Source: Parafrigoribacterium_A soli (GTDB lineage Bacteria > Actinomycetota > Actinomycetes > Actinomycetales > Microbacteriaceae). Taken from it: 64,000 nucleotides of DNA. The stretch is from positions 496,001 through 560,000 of the forward strand of contig NZ_JBELNZ010000004.1 in NCBI RefSeq assembly GCF_040227235.1, read 5' to 3'. The notes under the pieces are model-generated. The model saw only the letters and a program-made list of their open reading frames with translations. It was not told where the DNA came from and did not search any database. Positions 52,860-62,271 of the stretch are shown piece after piece. The position numbers and the translations under genes are program-made. The stretch's first letter is position 1, and the number at the start of each line of letters is the position of its first letter.

Positions 52860-53945
52860 ATGAGAGTCGTCTTCGACGCGTTCTGGTGGGGCGGCGGTCC
52901 ACCGTCGCTCCGCCACGTGCTGCGCGAGATCGTCTTCGCCTGGCATGACCGCTTTCCCGAAGACGACCTGATGCTCGTGACGCGAAAGCAGCACGACGTG
53001 TCAGACGTGCCGGCGGGGATCGGGGTGTGCGAAAGCACACTCTGGCCGCAGGCGCTGCTCGCGACGAGAGCCGTCGCTCACGCCGCACGGCGGTGGAACG
53101 CGGATGTCGTGGTCACCCACAACTTCGCGGCCAAAGTACCGAACGCGACGAGCGCCGTCTACCTTCACGACGTTCTCTTCACGACCAACCCCGAGTGGTT
53201 CACGCCACTCGAGCGAACCTACTTCTCGCTCATGCCCCGTCTGGCGTCCCACGCCGACGTCGTCTTCACCTCGAGCAATTCGGAGTCCGCGCGCATCCGC
53301 AGTCACTCCCACGCGAAGCAGGTCATTCCCGTGGGACTCGGGCTCAGTTCGGAGCTCATTGATCCCACCATCGAGGAGGATCCTGACCCGCGACTCGTAC
53401 CCGGTGAATACCTGCTCGCCGTCGGTCGGCTCAACGTGCGCAAGAACCTCGACCGCACCATCCTCTCGGCCCTCGGCACGGGGCGAGTGGACGCGAAGCT
53501 CCCCCTGGTTGTCGCAGGCTCCGCCGACGGCAAGGCGGACACTCTCGATGTGCGGGTGCAGAATGCCATCGAATCCGGTGCCGTCGTCTTCACGGGTTTC
53601 GTGTCAGAAGCACGGCTGCGCTGGCTGTACCGCAACACGAAGCTGTTCCTCTTCCTCTCCCTCGGTGAGGGCTTCGGGATGCCGCCCGTCGAAGCCGCGT
53701 ACTTCGGCGCAAGGGTGCTCGTCAGCGATCTCGCGGTGTTCCACGAGAGCCTCGGCCGGATGGCACGCTACGTGGACCCCACCGACCCCCGCGCGGTGAC
53801 CGCCGCGATCTCCGACGCGCTGCGTGGCACCGGCTATCCACGAGTGCCCGCTGGCGCAGTCGAGCAATTGTCGGCAAGGCACGACTGGCGCACCATTGTC
53901 TGCGACATGCGCGGTGCGCTCACCCCGCTGGCGGTGGCGGCATGA
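52860..53945 (+). CDS. Glycosyltransferase family 4 protein
   Basis: A 361-residue GT-B glycosyltransferase. The C-terminal donor-site region LGEGFGMPPVEAAYFGARVLVSD (about residues 268-290) and YLLAVGRLNVRKNL are typical of GT4. GGAAGG lies upstream of the ATG, and a 33-base gap separates it from the LamG gene; this is the only real gap within the operon before the flippase. It adds one sugar of the repeat unit; which sugar is unknown. Confidence 0.92.
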   Translation: MRVVFDAFWWGGGPPSLRHVLREIVFAWHDRFPEDDLMLVTRKQHDVSDVPAGIGVCESTLWPQALLATRAVAHAARRWNADVVVTHNFAAKVPNATSAVYLHDVLFTTNPEWFTPLERTYFSLMPRLASHADVVFTSSNSESARIRSHSHAKQVIPVGLGLSSELIDPTIEEDPDPRLVPGEYLLAVGRLNVRKNLDRTILSALGTGRVDAKLPLVVAGSADGKADTLDVRVQNAIESGAVVFTGFVSEARLRWLYRNTKLFLFLSLGEGFGMPPVEAAYFGARVLVSDLAVFHESLGRMARYVDPTDPRAVTAAISDALRGTGYPRVPAGAVEQLSARHDWRTIVCDMRGALTPLAVAA

Positions 53946-55291
53946 ATCTGAGCGGCGCGGTAGTCGATCGCACCTTCATGGTCGCGCTCGGGATCGTCGC
54001 CGCCGCGGTCCTGCTGCTCGTGCTGCGCCGTTCACCGAGGCTCGCGTTCGGCATGGCATTGGTCGCGCTGTGTTTCGTGCCGGTGTGGTTCGGGTTCGGA
54101 ATCTCGCCGAACGGCAATTTCTACGTGCCGATGTCCTCCGCCGTCGTCGTGGTCGCCGTGCTCGCCCTGTTGCCGAGGCACCGCATCCGCCTGAGCATCA
54201 TGGACGGTGTCGCCCTACTACTGCTCGTGGTCTCGGCGACCTCGTCGTTCTTCACGGGCAATTCCGCGGTAGCGGTCGCGTTCTTCGCCACCGCAGTCGT
54301 CTATTTCACCGGCGGGTACCTGCTGGGGCGACTAGCGCCGGCCAGCGTCGGGGTGATGTGGGCGTACGGTGCCGTGGCGGTGGTGTTCAGCGTCGTCGCG
54401 TTCGCCGTGATTCTCGAGTTCGTCACTGGCTTCAATCCGTTCGTGCAGCTGCGGGCGAGCAACTCGCTGTACACGCTCTGGAGTCCTCTCCAAACGAGGG
54501 GAGGAATCGTGCGGGCCGAGGGAGCGTTCGGGCATTCCATTGCACTCGGCTCAAGCCTCGCCATGGCCATTCCGCTCACGCTCGCCTCCCGCTTCCGCTT
54601 CCCCGTCCGCGCGACCATGGCCGGCCTCATGCTCGTCGCCACGGTTTTCACCTTCAGCCGTGCGGGAATCATTGCCGCCGTACTCGGCCTCGTGCTGTGC
54701 GTGCTGTTCCTGCGCGGTGCAATCGGCACGGGTACCAGAGCCGTGCTCGGCGGTATCACCGTCGTGCTGACCACCGCCATGCTCCCGATCGTGATCTCCG
54801 TTTTCACCGAGGCGGGCTCGGAGGCCAGTGGCAGCGCGGCCTATCGCGGCGATCTGCTCTCGCTTCTGCAGCACATGAACCTTATGGGTGTCTCCGATCT
54901 CGCCCATCGCACTGCCGCCGGAGAACTGTACTTCGACAACTTCCAGTCCATCGACAGCCAGCTCATCCTCACCGGCGTGACGGAAGGGGTGCTGCCGCTG
55001 CTCCTCGTGGTGGTCGCGCTCGTGGTCGCACTCGTGCTCGTGGTGAGCGGTCGCGCAAGCGCGGCAACGATAGCCGTCGTCGCACAGATCCCGTCGCTCG
55101 CGACGGTTGCCCTGATCACTCAGTACTCAACGCTGCTCTGGATGCTCGCCGGCCTCGCGACGGCCAGTCAGCTCGCGCGGGCTGAAGAACAGTACGAACC
55201 GGCCCCGAACCGGTTCGCGCCACGCAGGCTCGATCCCGCGAGTCTGTCCATTCGAAAGATGAGGCCCCGATATGACTCAGCTTCAAGATAG
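53942..55291 (+). CDS. O-antigen ligase/polymerase family membrane protein (Wzy-like)
   Basis: A 449-residue protein with about 11-12 membrane helices and a large extracytoplasmic loop near residues 270-345 (ISVFTEAGSEASGSAAYRGDLLS). Such topology is typical of Wzy polymerases, which join repeat units outside the membrane. The ATG shares ATGA with the previous stop. Sequence motifs in this family are weak, so the call rests on topology and context. Confidence 0.82.
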   Translation: MNLSGAVVDRTFMVALGIVAAAVLLLVLRRSPRLAFGMALVALCFVPVWFGFGISPNGNFYVPMSSAVVVVAVLALLPRHRIRLSIMDGVALLLLVVSATSSFFTGNSAVAVAFFATAVVYFTGGYLLGRLAPASVGVMWAYGAVAVVFSVVAFAVILEFVTGFNPFVQLRASNSLYTLWSPLQTRGGIVRAEGAFGHSIALGSSLAMAIPLTLASRFRFPVRATMAGLMLVATVFTFSRAGIIAAVLGLVLCVLFLRGAIGTGTRAVLGGITVVLTTAMLPIVISVFTEAGSEASGSAAYRGDLLSLLQHMNLMGVSDLAHRTAAGELYFDNFQSIDSQLILTGVTEGVLPLLLVVVALVVALVLVVSGRASAATIAVVAQIPSLATVALITQYSTLLWMLAGLATASQLARAEEQYEPAPNRFAPRRLDPASLSIRKMRPRYDSASR

Positions 55292-56693
55292 AGAGGTCGC
55301 GGCGTATCACCATCCGTACCTCACAACGTTCGTGCGCTACTGGCCGATCCTGCTCGTTGCCGCGGTCCTCGGCGGGCTGGCAGGCTGGGGCGCATCGCGC
55401 GTCGCGACCCCGGTTTACCAGTCGCGTTCAAGTCTCTATTTCTCGTTGAGTTCCGGGGCCTCAGGCAACGACCTGAATCAGGGTTCGGAATACACCCAGG
55501 GCCAGATGCTGTCCTTCGCAGCCCTGGCAAAATCCTCGGCGGTCCTAGCGCCGGTCGTGGACGAGTTGCACCTTGACTCCACGCCCGTCGAGCTTGCGCG
55601 CGCCATTGACGTCACCGCTGCCGAGAACACGGTCGTGCTGCAGATCACAGCCTCCGACGTCAGCGCACGTCAGGCGACCAGAATCGCCAACGCCGTCGGT
55701 GACAGTCTGAGTAACGAGGTCGCCAACCTCGCACCCAAGACCGCGAAGAACGCGATTTCGGTGACGGTGCGCACCATCCAGCCGGCAACCATACCCACCT
55801 CCCCATCCTCACCCAACACGGCGGTCAACACGGCCGCGGGCTTCCTCATCGGGCTGCTTCTTGCCGCTCTCGTCCTCGCGCTCATCCGGTTGTTTGACAG
55901 CACAGTGCGTTCAGAATCCGACATTGACAGGACCACCCGGTTGCCCGTGCTCGGTGAGCTGGCTCGTGAACCCGCCGGCGCCGTCGGGCTCACACTGGGT
56001 CGCGATCCCCTCTCGACGGAAGCAGAACGGTATCGAAGTCTTCGCATCGCATTGGCCGACAAGGCAGCGAAGAAGCCTGTCATCGTGGTCACGTCCTCCC
56101 TCGAGGGCGAGGGCAAGTCCACGGTTGCGTGCAACCTCGCACTGGCGATCGGGGAGACTGGACGGCGTGCCGTCGTCGTGGAGGCCGACCTGCGGCATCC
56201 GCGGCTGGCCGACGTGTTCGGGCTCGCACCGTCCACGGGGCTTACGGGCATCCTCGCCGGCACCTCGGAGATCACCGATGCCGTTCGACCCTCCTCGTTC
56301 CAGAATGTGGACGTGCTCACGGCGGGTGAGGCGAGCGACAATCCGTCGACTGCCCTGACATCACCACGCATGACCACGGTCATCTCGCAGCTGAAGCGCA
56401 GTTACGACGCGGTCATCATCGACGCACCGTCGCTCGATACCGGCATCGACGCCGCGATTGTCGGCGGACTCGCCGACGGCGCCGTGGTCGTCGCCGGGCG
56501 TGGATCGGTGCGCATGCCGCAACTGCTGCGCACCCTGGCCGCGCTCGAACGCAGTGGGGTGACCATTCTGGGCATCGCGCTCAACCGGATGCCGCTGCCG
56601 AGACGACAGCGCAGCCGCCGTGGCGCGCGCCTCGGCGCCTTCACGCTGAATGCGGAACCCGTGACCGCCCTCGGAGAGTCGGTGCAGAATTGA
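55272..56693 (+). CDS. Wzz/CpsD-type polysaccharide co-polymerase with BY-kinase domain
   Basis: A 473-residue fusion. The N-terminal Wzz part has two membrane helices (about residues 22-42 and 180-203) around an external domain. The C-terminal kinase has Walker A SSLEGEGKSTVACNLA (about 277), Walker A' VVVEADLRHPR and Walker B AVIIDAPS. Its tail (LGAFTLNAEPVTALGESVQN) has no tyrosine, so the usual C-terminal tyrosine cluster for autophosphorylation is missing. It should control chain length. It overlaps the polymerase gene by 20 bases. Confidence 0.9.
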   Translation: MTQLQDREVAAYHHPYLTTFVRYWPILLVAAVLGGLAGWGASRVATPVYQSRSSLYFSLSSGASGNDLNQGSEYTQGQMLSFAALAKSSAVLAPVVDELHLDSTPVELARAIDVTAAENTVVLQITASDVSARQATRIANAVGDSLSNEVANLAPKTAKNAISVTVRTIQPATIPTSPSSPNTAVNTAAGFLIGLLLAALVLALIRLFDSTVRSESDIDRTTRLPVLGELAREPAGAVGLTLGRDPLSTEAERYRSLRIALADKAAKKPVIVVTSSLEGEGKSTVACNLALAIGETGRRAVVVEADLRHPRLADVFGLAPSTGLTGILAGTSEITDAVRPSSFQNVDVLTAGEASDNPSTALTSPRMTTVISQLKRSYDAVIIDAPSLDTGIDAAIVGGLADGAVVVAGRGSVRMPQLLRTLAALERSGVTILGIALNRMPLPRRQRSRRGARLGAFTLNAEPVTALGESVQN

Positions 56694-57496
56694 ACGGGGA
56701 ACAGAACCACAGCATCGGGTTGAGTCCACAGCCTCGCCCTCGAGAGTCGTACTCGGCGATCGTGCACCGCCTGGCCGCCGCCCAGAAGCCGGCCGCCAGG
56801 AGCGCGCCCGCATACTCGCGCTATGTGAACCGTCGGATCGGCCGCTACCTGGCCGCGTGGGCTTACCGCGCGGGACTCGGGCCCAATGCGGTCACGGGCA
56901 TCAGCGCCGCGTTCACATTCGCTTCGATCGCGCTCCTGGTGATCTTCCCGCCGAGTTGGTGGCTCGGGCTCGTCATCGCATCCGGGCTGCTCATCGGCTA
57001 CGCCTTCGACTCCGCGGACGGCCAGGTGTCGCGTCTGCAGGGCAGCAGCAGTTCCGCCGGGGAGTGGCTGGATCACATGGTGGATGCGCTCAAGGCGTCG
57101 ACCATGCCGCTCGCGCTCGCCATCGGTTTCGCGCGCTTCGAGGCTGTTCCGGCGTGGTGGCTGCTCGTGCCCCTCGGGTTCGCCGTGGTCTCTGCCGTGC
57201 TGTTCTTCAGCATGATCCTGACCGAGCAGTTGCGGCGGCAACACGGGACCAGGTCGCTGGCGGTTGACCGACCCGGTGCACCGTCATGGGTGCGAGCGCT
57301 GCTCGTAGCCCCCATGGACTACGGCGTGCTCTGCGCCTGCTTCCTGCTGCTCGGCTGGGTGCCGGTGTTCACCACCGTGTACAGCCTGATCTTCCTTGCG
57401 AGCGCGGGATTCCTCCTACTCTCCTCCGTGAAATGGTTCCGCGAATTGCAGGGGTTCACACACGGCCAGAGTTCGAGCGAGACGGTGCTGCCATGA
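56690..57496 (+). CDS. CDP-alcohol phosphatidyltransferase family membrane protein
   Basis: A 268-residue membrane enzyme with six helices. The CDP-OH-P signature is present as DSADGQVSR...GEWLDHMVD (about residues 105-130), with Ser where Ala normally precedes Arg; the acidic residues are intact. The TTG start shares TTGA with the previous stop. An enzyme of this class inside a polymer operon may attach a phospho-alcohol, such as glycerol- or inositol-phosphate, to the glycan or lipid carrier; that is inference. Confidence 0.85.
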   Translation: MNGEQNHSIGLSPQPRPRESYSAIVHRLAAAQKPAARSAPAYSRYVNRRIGRYLAAWAYRAGLGPNAVTGISAAFTFASIALLVIFPPSWWLGLVIASGLLIGYAFDSADGQVSRLQGSSSSAGEWLDHMVDALKASTMPLALAIGFARFEAVPAWWLLVPLGFAVVSAVLFFSMILTEQLRRQHGTRSLAVDRPGAPSWVRALLVAPMDYGVLCACFLLLGWVPVFTTVYSLIFLASAGFLLLSSVKWFRELQGFTHGQSSSETVLP

Positions 57497-58149
57497 GCGT
57501 CGAGACGAACCCGGATGCCGTTACCCGCCCGCCCTGGTTCCGGCGTCGCGGCAGCTGGTGGCTGGCTGGTGGCATCGTCGCGGTGCTCGTGCTCGGTTCG
57601 GCGGCGCTGGCCACGTCCGCGCCGAAGACCGGACCGGGCAAGGAAACTTCGCGCAGCGCATCCGTCGACGCGGCAACGCCCTCGGCCGGCGCCAAGGAGC
57701 GCGGCGCAAGCGCTCCGGACGCGAAGAAGCCCGGCGTGGATCCGGCGTTCGGTGAACCAGTGGCCGCAACGGTTGCCCATGGCGACGAAGCCGATTTCGG
57801 CAACGGGGTGCTCGCGAAACTCGTGGCGACCACTGCGACGACCTCGACCGCGAAGGGTGTGGGCGAGGTCAGTGGATCGGCCGTCCGGGTCGAGGTGGAA
57901 CTGCGAAACACCTCGTCCAGTGCGGTCTCGCTCGACGCCGTGACCGTCAACGCGTACATCGGTGCCAAGCGCACGCCCGCGCCACCGGTCGAATCGAGCG
58001 GCACCGTCACACCGTTCACGGGTTCGCTCGCGCCCGGAGCGAGCGCTCACGGCAGCTACGTCTTCAGCACCCCGCACGCGAAGACCGCGGGTCTCGTCAT
58101 CACCGTAAACGTGTCGCCAGGTGCTCCCCTCGTGGTTCTCGAACAATGA
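57493..58149 (+). CDS. Membrane-anchored extracellular protein, DUF4352-like
   Basis: A 218-residue protein: a cytoplasmic WFRRRGSWW segment, one membrane helix (about residues 21-42), an Ala/Ser/Pro-rich spacer and a beta-rich C-terminal domain (VRVEVELRNTSSSAVSLDAVTVNAY) like the immunoglobulin-type DUF4352 fold. No catalytic residue is evident. It overlaps both neighbours (ATGA). It may bind the polysaccharide at the cell surface. Confidence 0.75.
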   Translation: MSVETNPDAVTRPPWFRRRGSWWLAGGIVAVLVLGSAALATSAPKTGPGKETSRSASVDAATPSAGAKERGASAPDAKKPGVDPAFGEPVAATVAHGDEADFGNGVLAKLVATTATTSTAKGVGEVSGSAVRVEVELRNTSSSAVSLDAVTVNAYIGAKRTPAPPVESSGTVTPFTGSLAPGASAHGSYVFSTPHAKTAGLVITVNVSPGAPLVVLEQ

Positions 58150-60143
58150 CCACGCTGAGCGATGTCGGGCTCCGCGGTGAAACCCGACACGAGTCGCCCG
58201 GGTTCGCTGCACTCGGCATTGTCGTGGTGAACTACGGTTCGTCAGCACTACTGCAACAGAACCTGGTGGCCCTGTCGCGCTCCGTGCCCGAAGCAACGGT
58301 GGTCGTCGTCGACAACTTCAGCGACGCGGCCGAACGCGAGCGAGTGGTTGCGCTCGCAGAACGCGAGTCGTGGAGCACCGAGCTTCCCCACTGGAACACC
58401 GGTTTCGGAGCCGGCATGAATCTCGGTGTGAAACGCGCGCGCCGGGACGGTGCCAGAACCTTCCTCCTGCTGAACCCCGACGCCTCGATCACTCGAGACA
58501 ACCTGGCGACGCTGCTGCGGGCGAGCGACGCGCAGCCGTTCACGATGGTCTCGCCGAAGATCGTGCGGCCCGATGGCAGCACCTGGTTCGAGGGCGCCGA
58601 CCTCTACCTCGATGACGGCAGGATCCGGTCCACCGCTCGTCGAGCAGCGAACCCGGGCAGACCCCGCGAACCTTGGCTGAGTGGGGCCTGCCTGCTCGTC
58701 ACCGAGGAATTGTGGGACCGTGTCGGCGGCTTCGATGAGAGCTACTTCCTCTACTGGGAGGACGTCGATCTCTCACACCGCGTGCTGGCCGCGGGCGGCG
58801 CGCTGAGGGTGTGTGCGGATGCGATCGCCGTGCACGCGGAGGGTGGCACGCAGGGTGCGGGGCACGAGGGGTCCGGCGGGCCGAAGTCCGCGACCTACTA
58901 TCGCTACAACATCCGCAATCGCATGATCTTCGCGGCCCGCCACCTCGACGACGACGGCGTGCGCGCCTGGCGCCGAAGCGCCCTGCCTCATGCGCAGGGC
59001 GTGCTGCTTCAGGGTGGACGCAGGCAGATTGTTCACTCGCTGCGACCCGTGATGGCCGCGATCGCCGGTCTGCGCGCTGGCACCGCCGCCGCACGTCAAG
59101 CCGCGAGTTCGACCACGGGAACCGCCCCGCTCACGGTGTTGCAGAGCTTTCCGGCACCGCGGCCGACATCGGTGAATCCGTACACCCATCTGCTGGCTCG
59201 GCACCTGGGCGAACTCCCCGGCATGACCGTCAAGCACTTCGACTGGCGCACAGCGCTCTTCGATCGGTACGACGTTTTTCATGTGCACTGGCCGGAGATC
59301 CTGGTCGACGGGAACGGCGCACTCAAACGCGTCGTTCGCCAGCTCCTCACTGTGGCGCTGCTCGTCAGGCTGAGGGCCAAGGGCATTCCGATCGTGCGCA
59401 CCATGCACAACCTCGGCCTGCCCGGCGGTCTGTCGCCGGTGCAGCGTGCCATCCTGCGCTGGTTTGATCGCCAGACCGCCCTGTTCATCCGCCTGACGGC
59501 CGACACGCCGATTCCGGACGGGCGCCCCCTCGCCACCATCGCGCACGGACACTATCGGGACTGGTTTGCCGAGCGCACCCGCATGGTGGCGACGCGCGGC
59601 CAGCTCGGCTACGTCGGTCGCATCCGCGGATACAAGGGAGTCGATAGTCTCCTCAACGCGTTCCGGCAGACCGAGCCACGGCTCACCGGGCTGACCCTGC
59701 GCATCGCCGGATACCCGTCCACGGCCGAACTCGCAGAATCGGTGCGCGAGCTGGCCGCTCGCGACGCGCGAGTGCGGCTCGACCTCGGTTTCATCAGCGA
59801 CGACCAACTGGTCGAGATCGTCACCGGCTCTGAATTGGTCGTGCTGCCCTACCGGTTCATGCACAACTCCGCCGCCGCGATCACCGCCCTCTCGCTCGAT
59901 CGACCCGTGCTGGTTCCCGATAACGCGACGAATCGGATGCTCGCGGGCGAGGTCGGGGACGGCTGGGTCTTCACCTTCCAGGGTTCGCTGAGCGGCGAGG
60001 ACATCGTGCGCACACTCGAACGGGTGCGGGCGACCCCGGCATCCGAGCCACCGCGGCTGGGTGCGCGGGACTGGAGCTCGAGCGCCGAAGCACACGTCTC
60101 CGCCTACCGCACCGCTCTCCTCGCCCTGCGAAACAGGAAGTGA
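58146..60143 (+). CDS. Two-domain glycosyltransferase (GT2 plus GT-B)
   Basis: A 665-residue fusion. Residues 18-300 are a GT2/GT-A domain like rhamnosyltransferases: GIVVVNYGSSALLQQNL, LLLNPDASI (metal-binding DxD equivalent) and YWEDVDLSHRV. Residues about 330-660 form a GT-B-like domain with LGYVGRIRGYKGVDSLLNAF and VVLPYRF. It could add two sugars in succession. ATGA overlap upstream; GTGA downstream. Confidence 0.87.
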   Translation: MTTLSDVGLRGETRHESPGFAALGIVVVNYGSSALLQQNLVALSRSVPEATVVVVDNFSDAAERERVVALAERESWSTELPHWNTGFGAGMNLGVKRARRDGARTFLLLNPDASITRDNLATLLRASDAQPFTMVSPKIVRPDGSTWFEGADLYLDDGRIRSTARRAANPGRPREPWLSGACLLVTEELWDRVGGFDESYFLYWEDVDLSHRVLAAGGALRVCADAIAVHAEGGTQGAGHEGSGGPKSATYYRYNIRNRMIFAARHLDDDGVRAWRRSALPHAQGVLLQGGRRQIVHSLRPVMAAIAGLRAGTAAARQAASSTTGTAPLTVLQSFPAPRPTSVNPYTHLLARHLGELPGMTVKHFDWRTALFDRYDVFHVHWPEILVDGNGALKRVVRQLLTVALLVRLRAKGIPIVRTMHNLGLPGGLSPVQRAILRWFDRQTALFIRLTADTPIPDGRPLATIAHGHYRDWFAERTRMVATRGQLGYVGRIRGYKGVDSLLNAFRQTEPRLTGLTLRIAGYPSTAELAESVRELAARDARVRLDLGFISDDQLVEIVTGSELVVLPYRFMHNSAAAITALSLDRPVLVPDNATNRMLAGEVGDGWVFTFQGSLSGEDIVRTLERVRATPASEPPRLGARDWSSSAEAHVSAYRTALLALRNRK

Positions 60144-61144
60144 CGATGCCCGAGCCGCAGCTGACACTCACCATCGCCGTGCTGAGCTACCGCAGACCCG
60201 GCACCCTGCGGGCCGGCCTGCCTCTCGTGATCGCGCAGGCCGAGCGGCTCGGTGCCGAGCTGGCGCGGGACGTGACGGCCGAGGTGCTCGTGGTCGACAA
60301 TGATCCGGCCGCGAGCGCACGCTTGACCGTGGACGGCATCCGCTCTGCCCTCGATCGACCCGAACTGCTGCGGTATGTCGTCGAGCCGGCGCCCGGCATC
60401 GCGGCGGCTCGCAATCGGGCACTCGACGAGAGCGCCGCGAGCGAGCTGCTCGTGTTCATCGACGACGACGAGCTGCCGCGCGGGCGATGGCTCACTCCGC
60501 TGGTCAGCACCTGGCTCGACACCCGCGCGACCGCCGTGATGGGCCGCGTGATCTCCGAGTTCGAGGGCGAGCTCGACCCGTGGGTCGCGGCGGGCAGCTT
60601 CTTCCGGCGCCGGAGCATGCCGACGGGAACCGAGATTACGGTGGCCGCAGCCGGGAACCTGCTGCTCGATCGCCAACGGCTCGGTGAGCTCGGCGTGCGG
60701 TTCGAGCCCGCGCTCGGTCTCGGCAGCGGCGAGGACTCGCTGTTCAGCAGACAACTGGTCAAGCGAGGCGGGCGGATGGTGTGGTGCGAGGAGTCGGAGG
60801 CCACCGACCGCGTTCCCAGAGAGCGGATGACCCGCGGTTGGGTGCTGCGCCGGAGCTGGAGCCACGGCAACGCCGAGACCATCGTGGCACTGCACCTCGC
60901 CGAGCGGTCGACCGGCCGGCTGTTCGTGCGGATCGTGGCCGTCGCGCGCGGACTCGCCCGGGTCCTCGCGGGCGGACTTCGTTTCCTGTTCGGCATCGCC
61001 TCGCGGTCGCTGCGTCACCAGGCGCGCGGGCTGCGCACCAGCTACCGTGGTGCGGGCATTCTCGCGGGCGGACTCGGCATCGCGTACCACGAGTATTCGC
61101 GCCGCGGCCTGACATCGACATCGATCGTGGGATCGGCGTCATGA
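60140..61144 (+). CDS. Glycosyltransferase family 2 protein
   Basis: A 334-residue GT-A enzyme. LTIAVLSYRRPGTLRAGL at the N-terminus, the donor-site aspartates in LVFIDDDELPR (about residue 112), and GEDSLFSRQLVKRGGRMVW are GT2 hallmarks. The C-terminus is hydrophobic and Arg-rich and may touch the membrane. GTG start (or ATG at 60146) shares GTGA with the previous stop. Confidence 0.9.
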   Translation: MTMPEPQLTLTIAVLSYRRPGTLRAGLPLVIAQAERLGAELARDVTAEVLVVDNDPAASARLTVDGIRSALDRPELLRYVVEPAPGIAAARNRALDESAASELLVFIDDDELPRGRWLTPLVSTWLDTRATAVMGRVISEFEGELDPWVAAGSFFRRRSMPTGTEITVAAAGNLLLDRQRLGELGVRFEPALGLGSGEDSLFSRQLVKRGGRMVWCEESEATDRVPRERMTRGWVLRRSWSHGNAETIVALHLAERSTGRLFVRIVAVARGLARVLAGGLRFLFGIASRSLRHQARGLRTSYRGAGILAGGLGIAYHEYSRRGLTSTSIVGSAS

Positions 61145-62271
61145 GCGAGACGAGCCTGTCGCTCGGCCCCGAGCATCCGGTCCCAACCCCGACCACCCCG
61201 AAGCGCGTGCTCGTGCTCTGGGCAGACGATTCGTCGCCGAATCTCGGCGTGCGTGTGCTGGGCCGCGGCACCGCCGCGATCATCGACGGCGTGTGGCCGG
61301 GTGCGGAGGTGGTCTTTCAGAACTACGGTCACCGGGCGCCGCAGCTTCCCTTCGGCCGGCTGCGGTCGCTCGCGAAGGAACGAGTCACCGGCACGCTGGG
61401 AATGCAGCGCTGGCTGGCTGGCCACGACCTCGTCATCGATACGCGGTCGGGCGACAGCTTCGCAGACATCTATGGTCTGCGCCGCCTCGCGACGATGTCC
61501 GCGGTGGCGGAACTCGCGAGCCAGGCCGGCGTGCCGGTGGTGCTCGGGCCGCAGACCATCGGCCCATTCGGCGGGAGAGCGGCACGCACCCTCGCCAGGC
61601 GATCCCTGCGAAGGGCGTCGCTCGTGATGGCACGGGATTCCGCCAGTGCCGACTGCGCCGCAGAGCTCGGCCGCCCGGTCGACGTGCTCACCACCGACGC
61701 CGTCTTCGCGCTGCCGGTTCCCACGGTCGACAAGACCCGCGATGTGGTGCTGAATGTGTCCGGGCTGCTCTGGAACGAGAACCCCCACGTCGCCGCGGCT
61801 CACTACCGCGAGGTCGTCACCCGGCTGCACCGCCGACTGTCATCCTTCGGCCGACGGATCACGCTCCTCGCGCACGTCATCGACGCGTCGGCCGCCGACA
61901 CGGACGTGCGGGCGGCCGAGGAATTCGCCCGCATGGTCGCCCCGGATGCCGAGATCATCATCCCGGCGGACCTCGATCAGGTGCGCGAGGTCGTCGGCTC
62001 CGCGCGCCTCGTGATCGGATCGCGGATGCACGCCTGCCTCAATGCTCTCTCCGTCGGAACCCCGGCCATCCCGCTGGCGTATTCGCGCAAGTTCGAGCCG
62101 CTGATGCGCGACCTGGGCTGGCACCACACCGTGCAACTGAACGACGACGACCCTGTTCAGCGCGTTCTTCGGGAACTCACGAGCCCGGGGCTGCCTGCCG
62201 CGGTGCGGGACGTGGTGGACCGTGCGCACCACTCGCTCGAGAGCGCGCGCGAAGCGCTGGCCGCGCTATGA
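61141..62271 (+). CDS. Polysaccharide pyruvyl transferase family protein
   Basis: A 376-residue GT-B-like enzyme. It has VLVLWADDSSPNLGVRVLGRG near the N-terminus, VVLGPQTIGPFGG, VMARDSASADC, and ARLVIGSRMHACLNALSVGTPAIPLAYSRKF, the WcaK/CsaB signatures. It would transfer pyruvate from PEP as a ketal to a sugar, adding negative charge. The ATG shares ATGA with the previous gene and the end overlaps the FrhB gene likewise. Confidence 0.92.
   Translation: MSETSLSLGPEHPVPTPTTPKRVLVLWADDSSPNLGVRVLGRGTAAIIDGVWPGAEVVFQNYGHRAPQLPFGRLRSLAKERVTGTLGMQRWLAGHDLVIDTRSGDSFADIYGLRRLATMSAVAELASQAGVPVVLGPQTIGPFGGRAARTLARRSLRRASLVMARDSASADCAAELGRPVDVLTTDAVFALPVPTVDKTRDVVLNVSGLLWNENPHVAAAHYREVVTRLHRRLSSFGRRITLLAHVIDASAADTDVRAAEEFARMVAPDAEIIIPADLDQVREVVGSARLVIGSRMHACLNALSVGTPAIPLAYSRKFEPLMRDLGWHHTVQLNDDDPVQRVLRELTSPGLPAAVRDVVDRAHHSLESAREALAAL

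Noticed and set aside
61293..62267. Long N-terminal extension of the FrhB-type protein
   Set aside because: It lies antiphase within the pyruvyl transferase gene; the real start is in the ATGA overlap.
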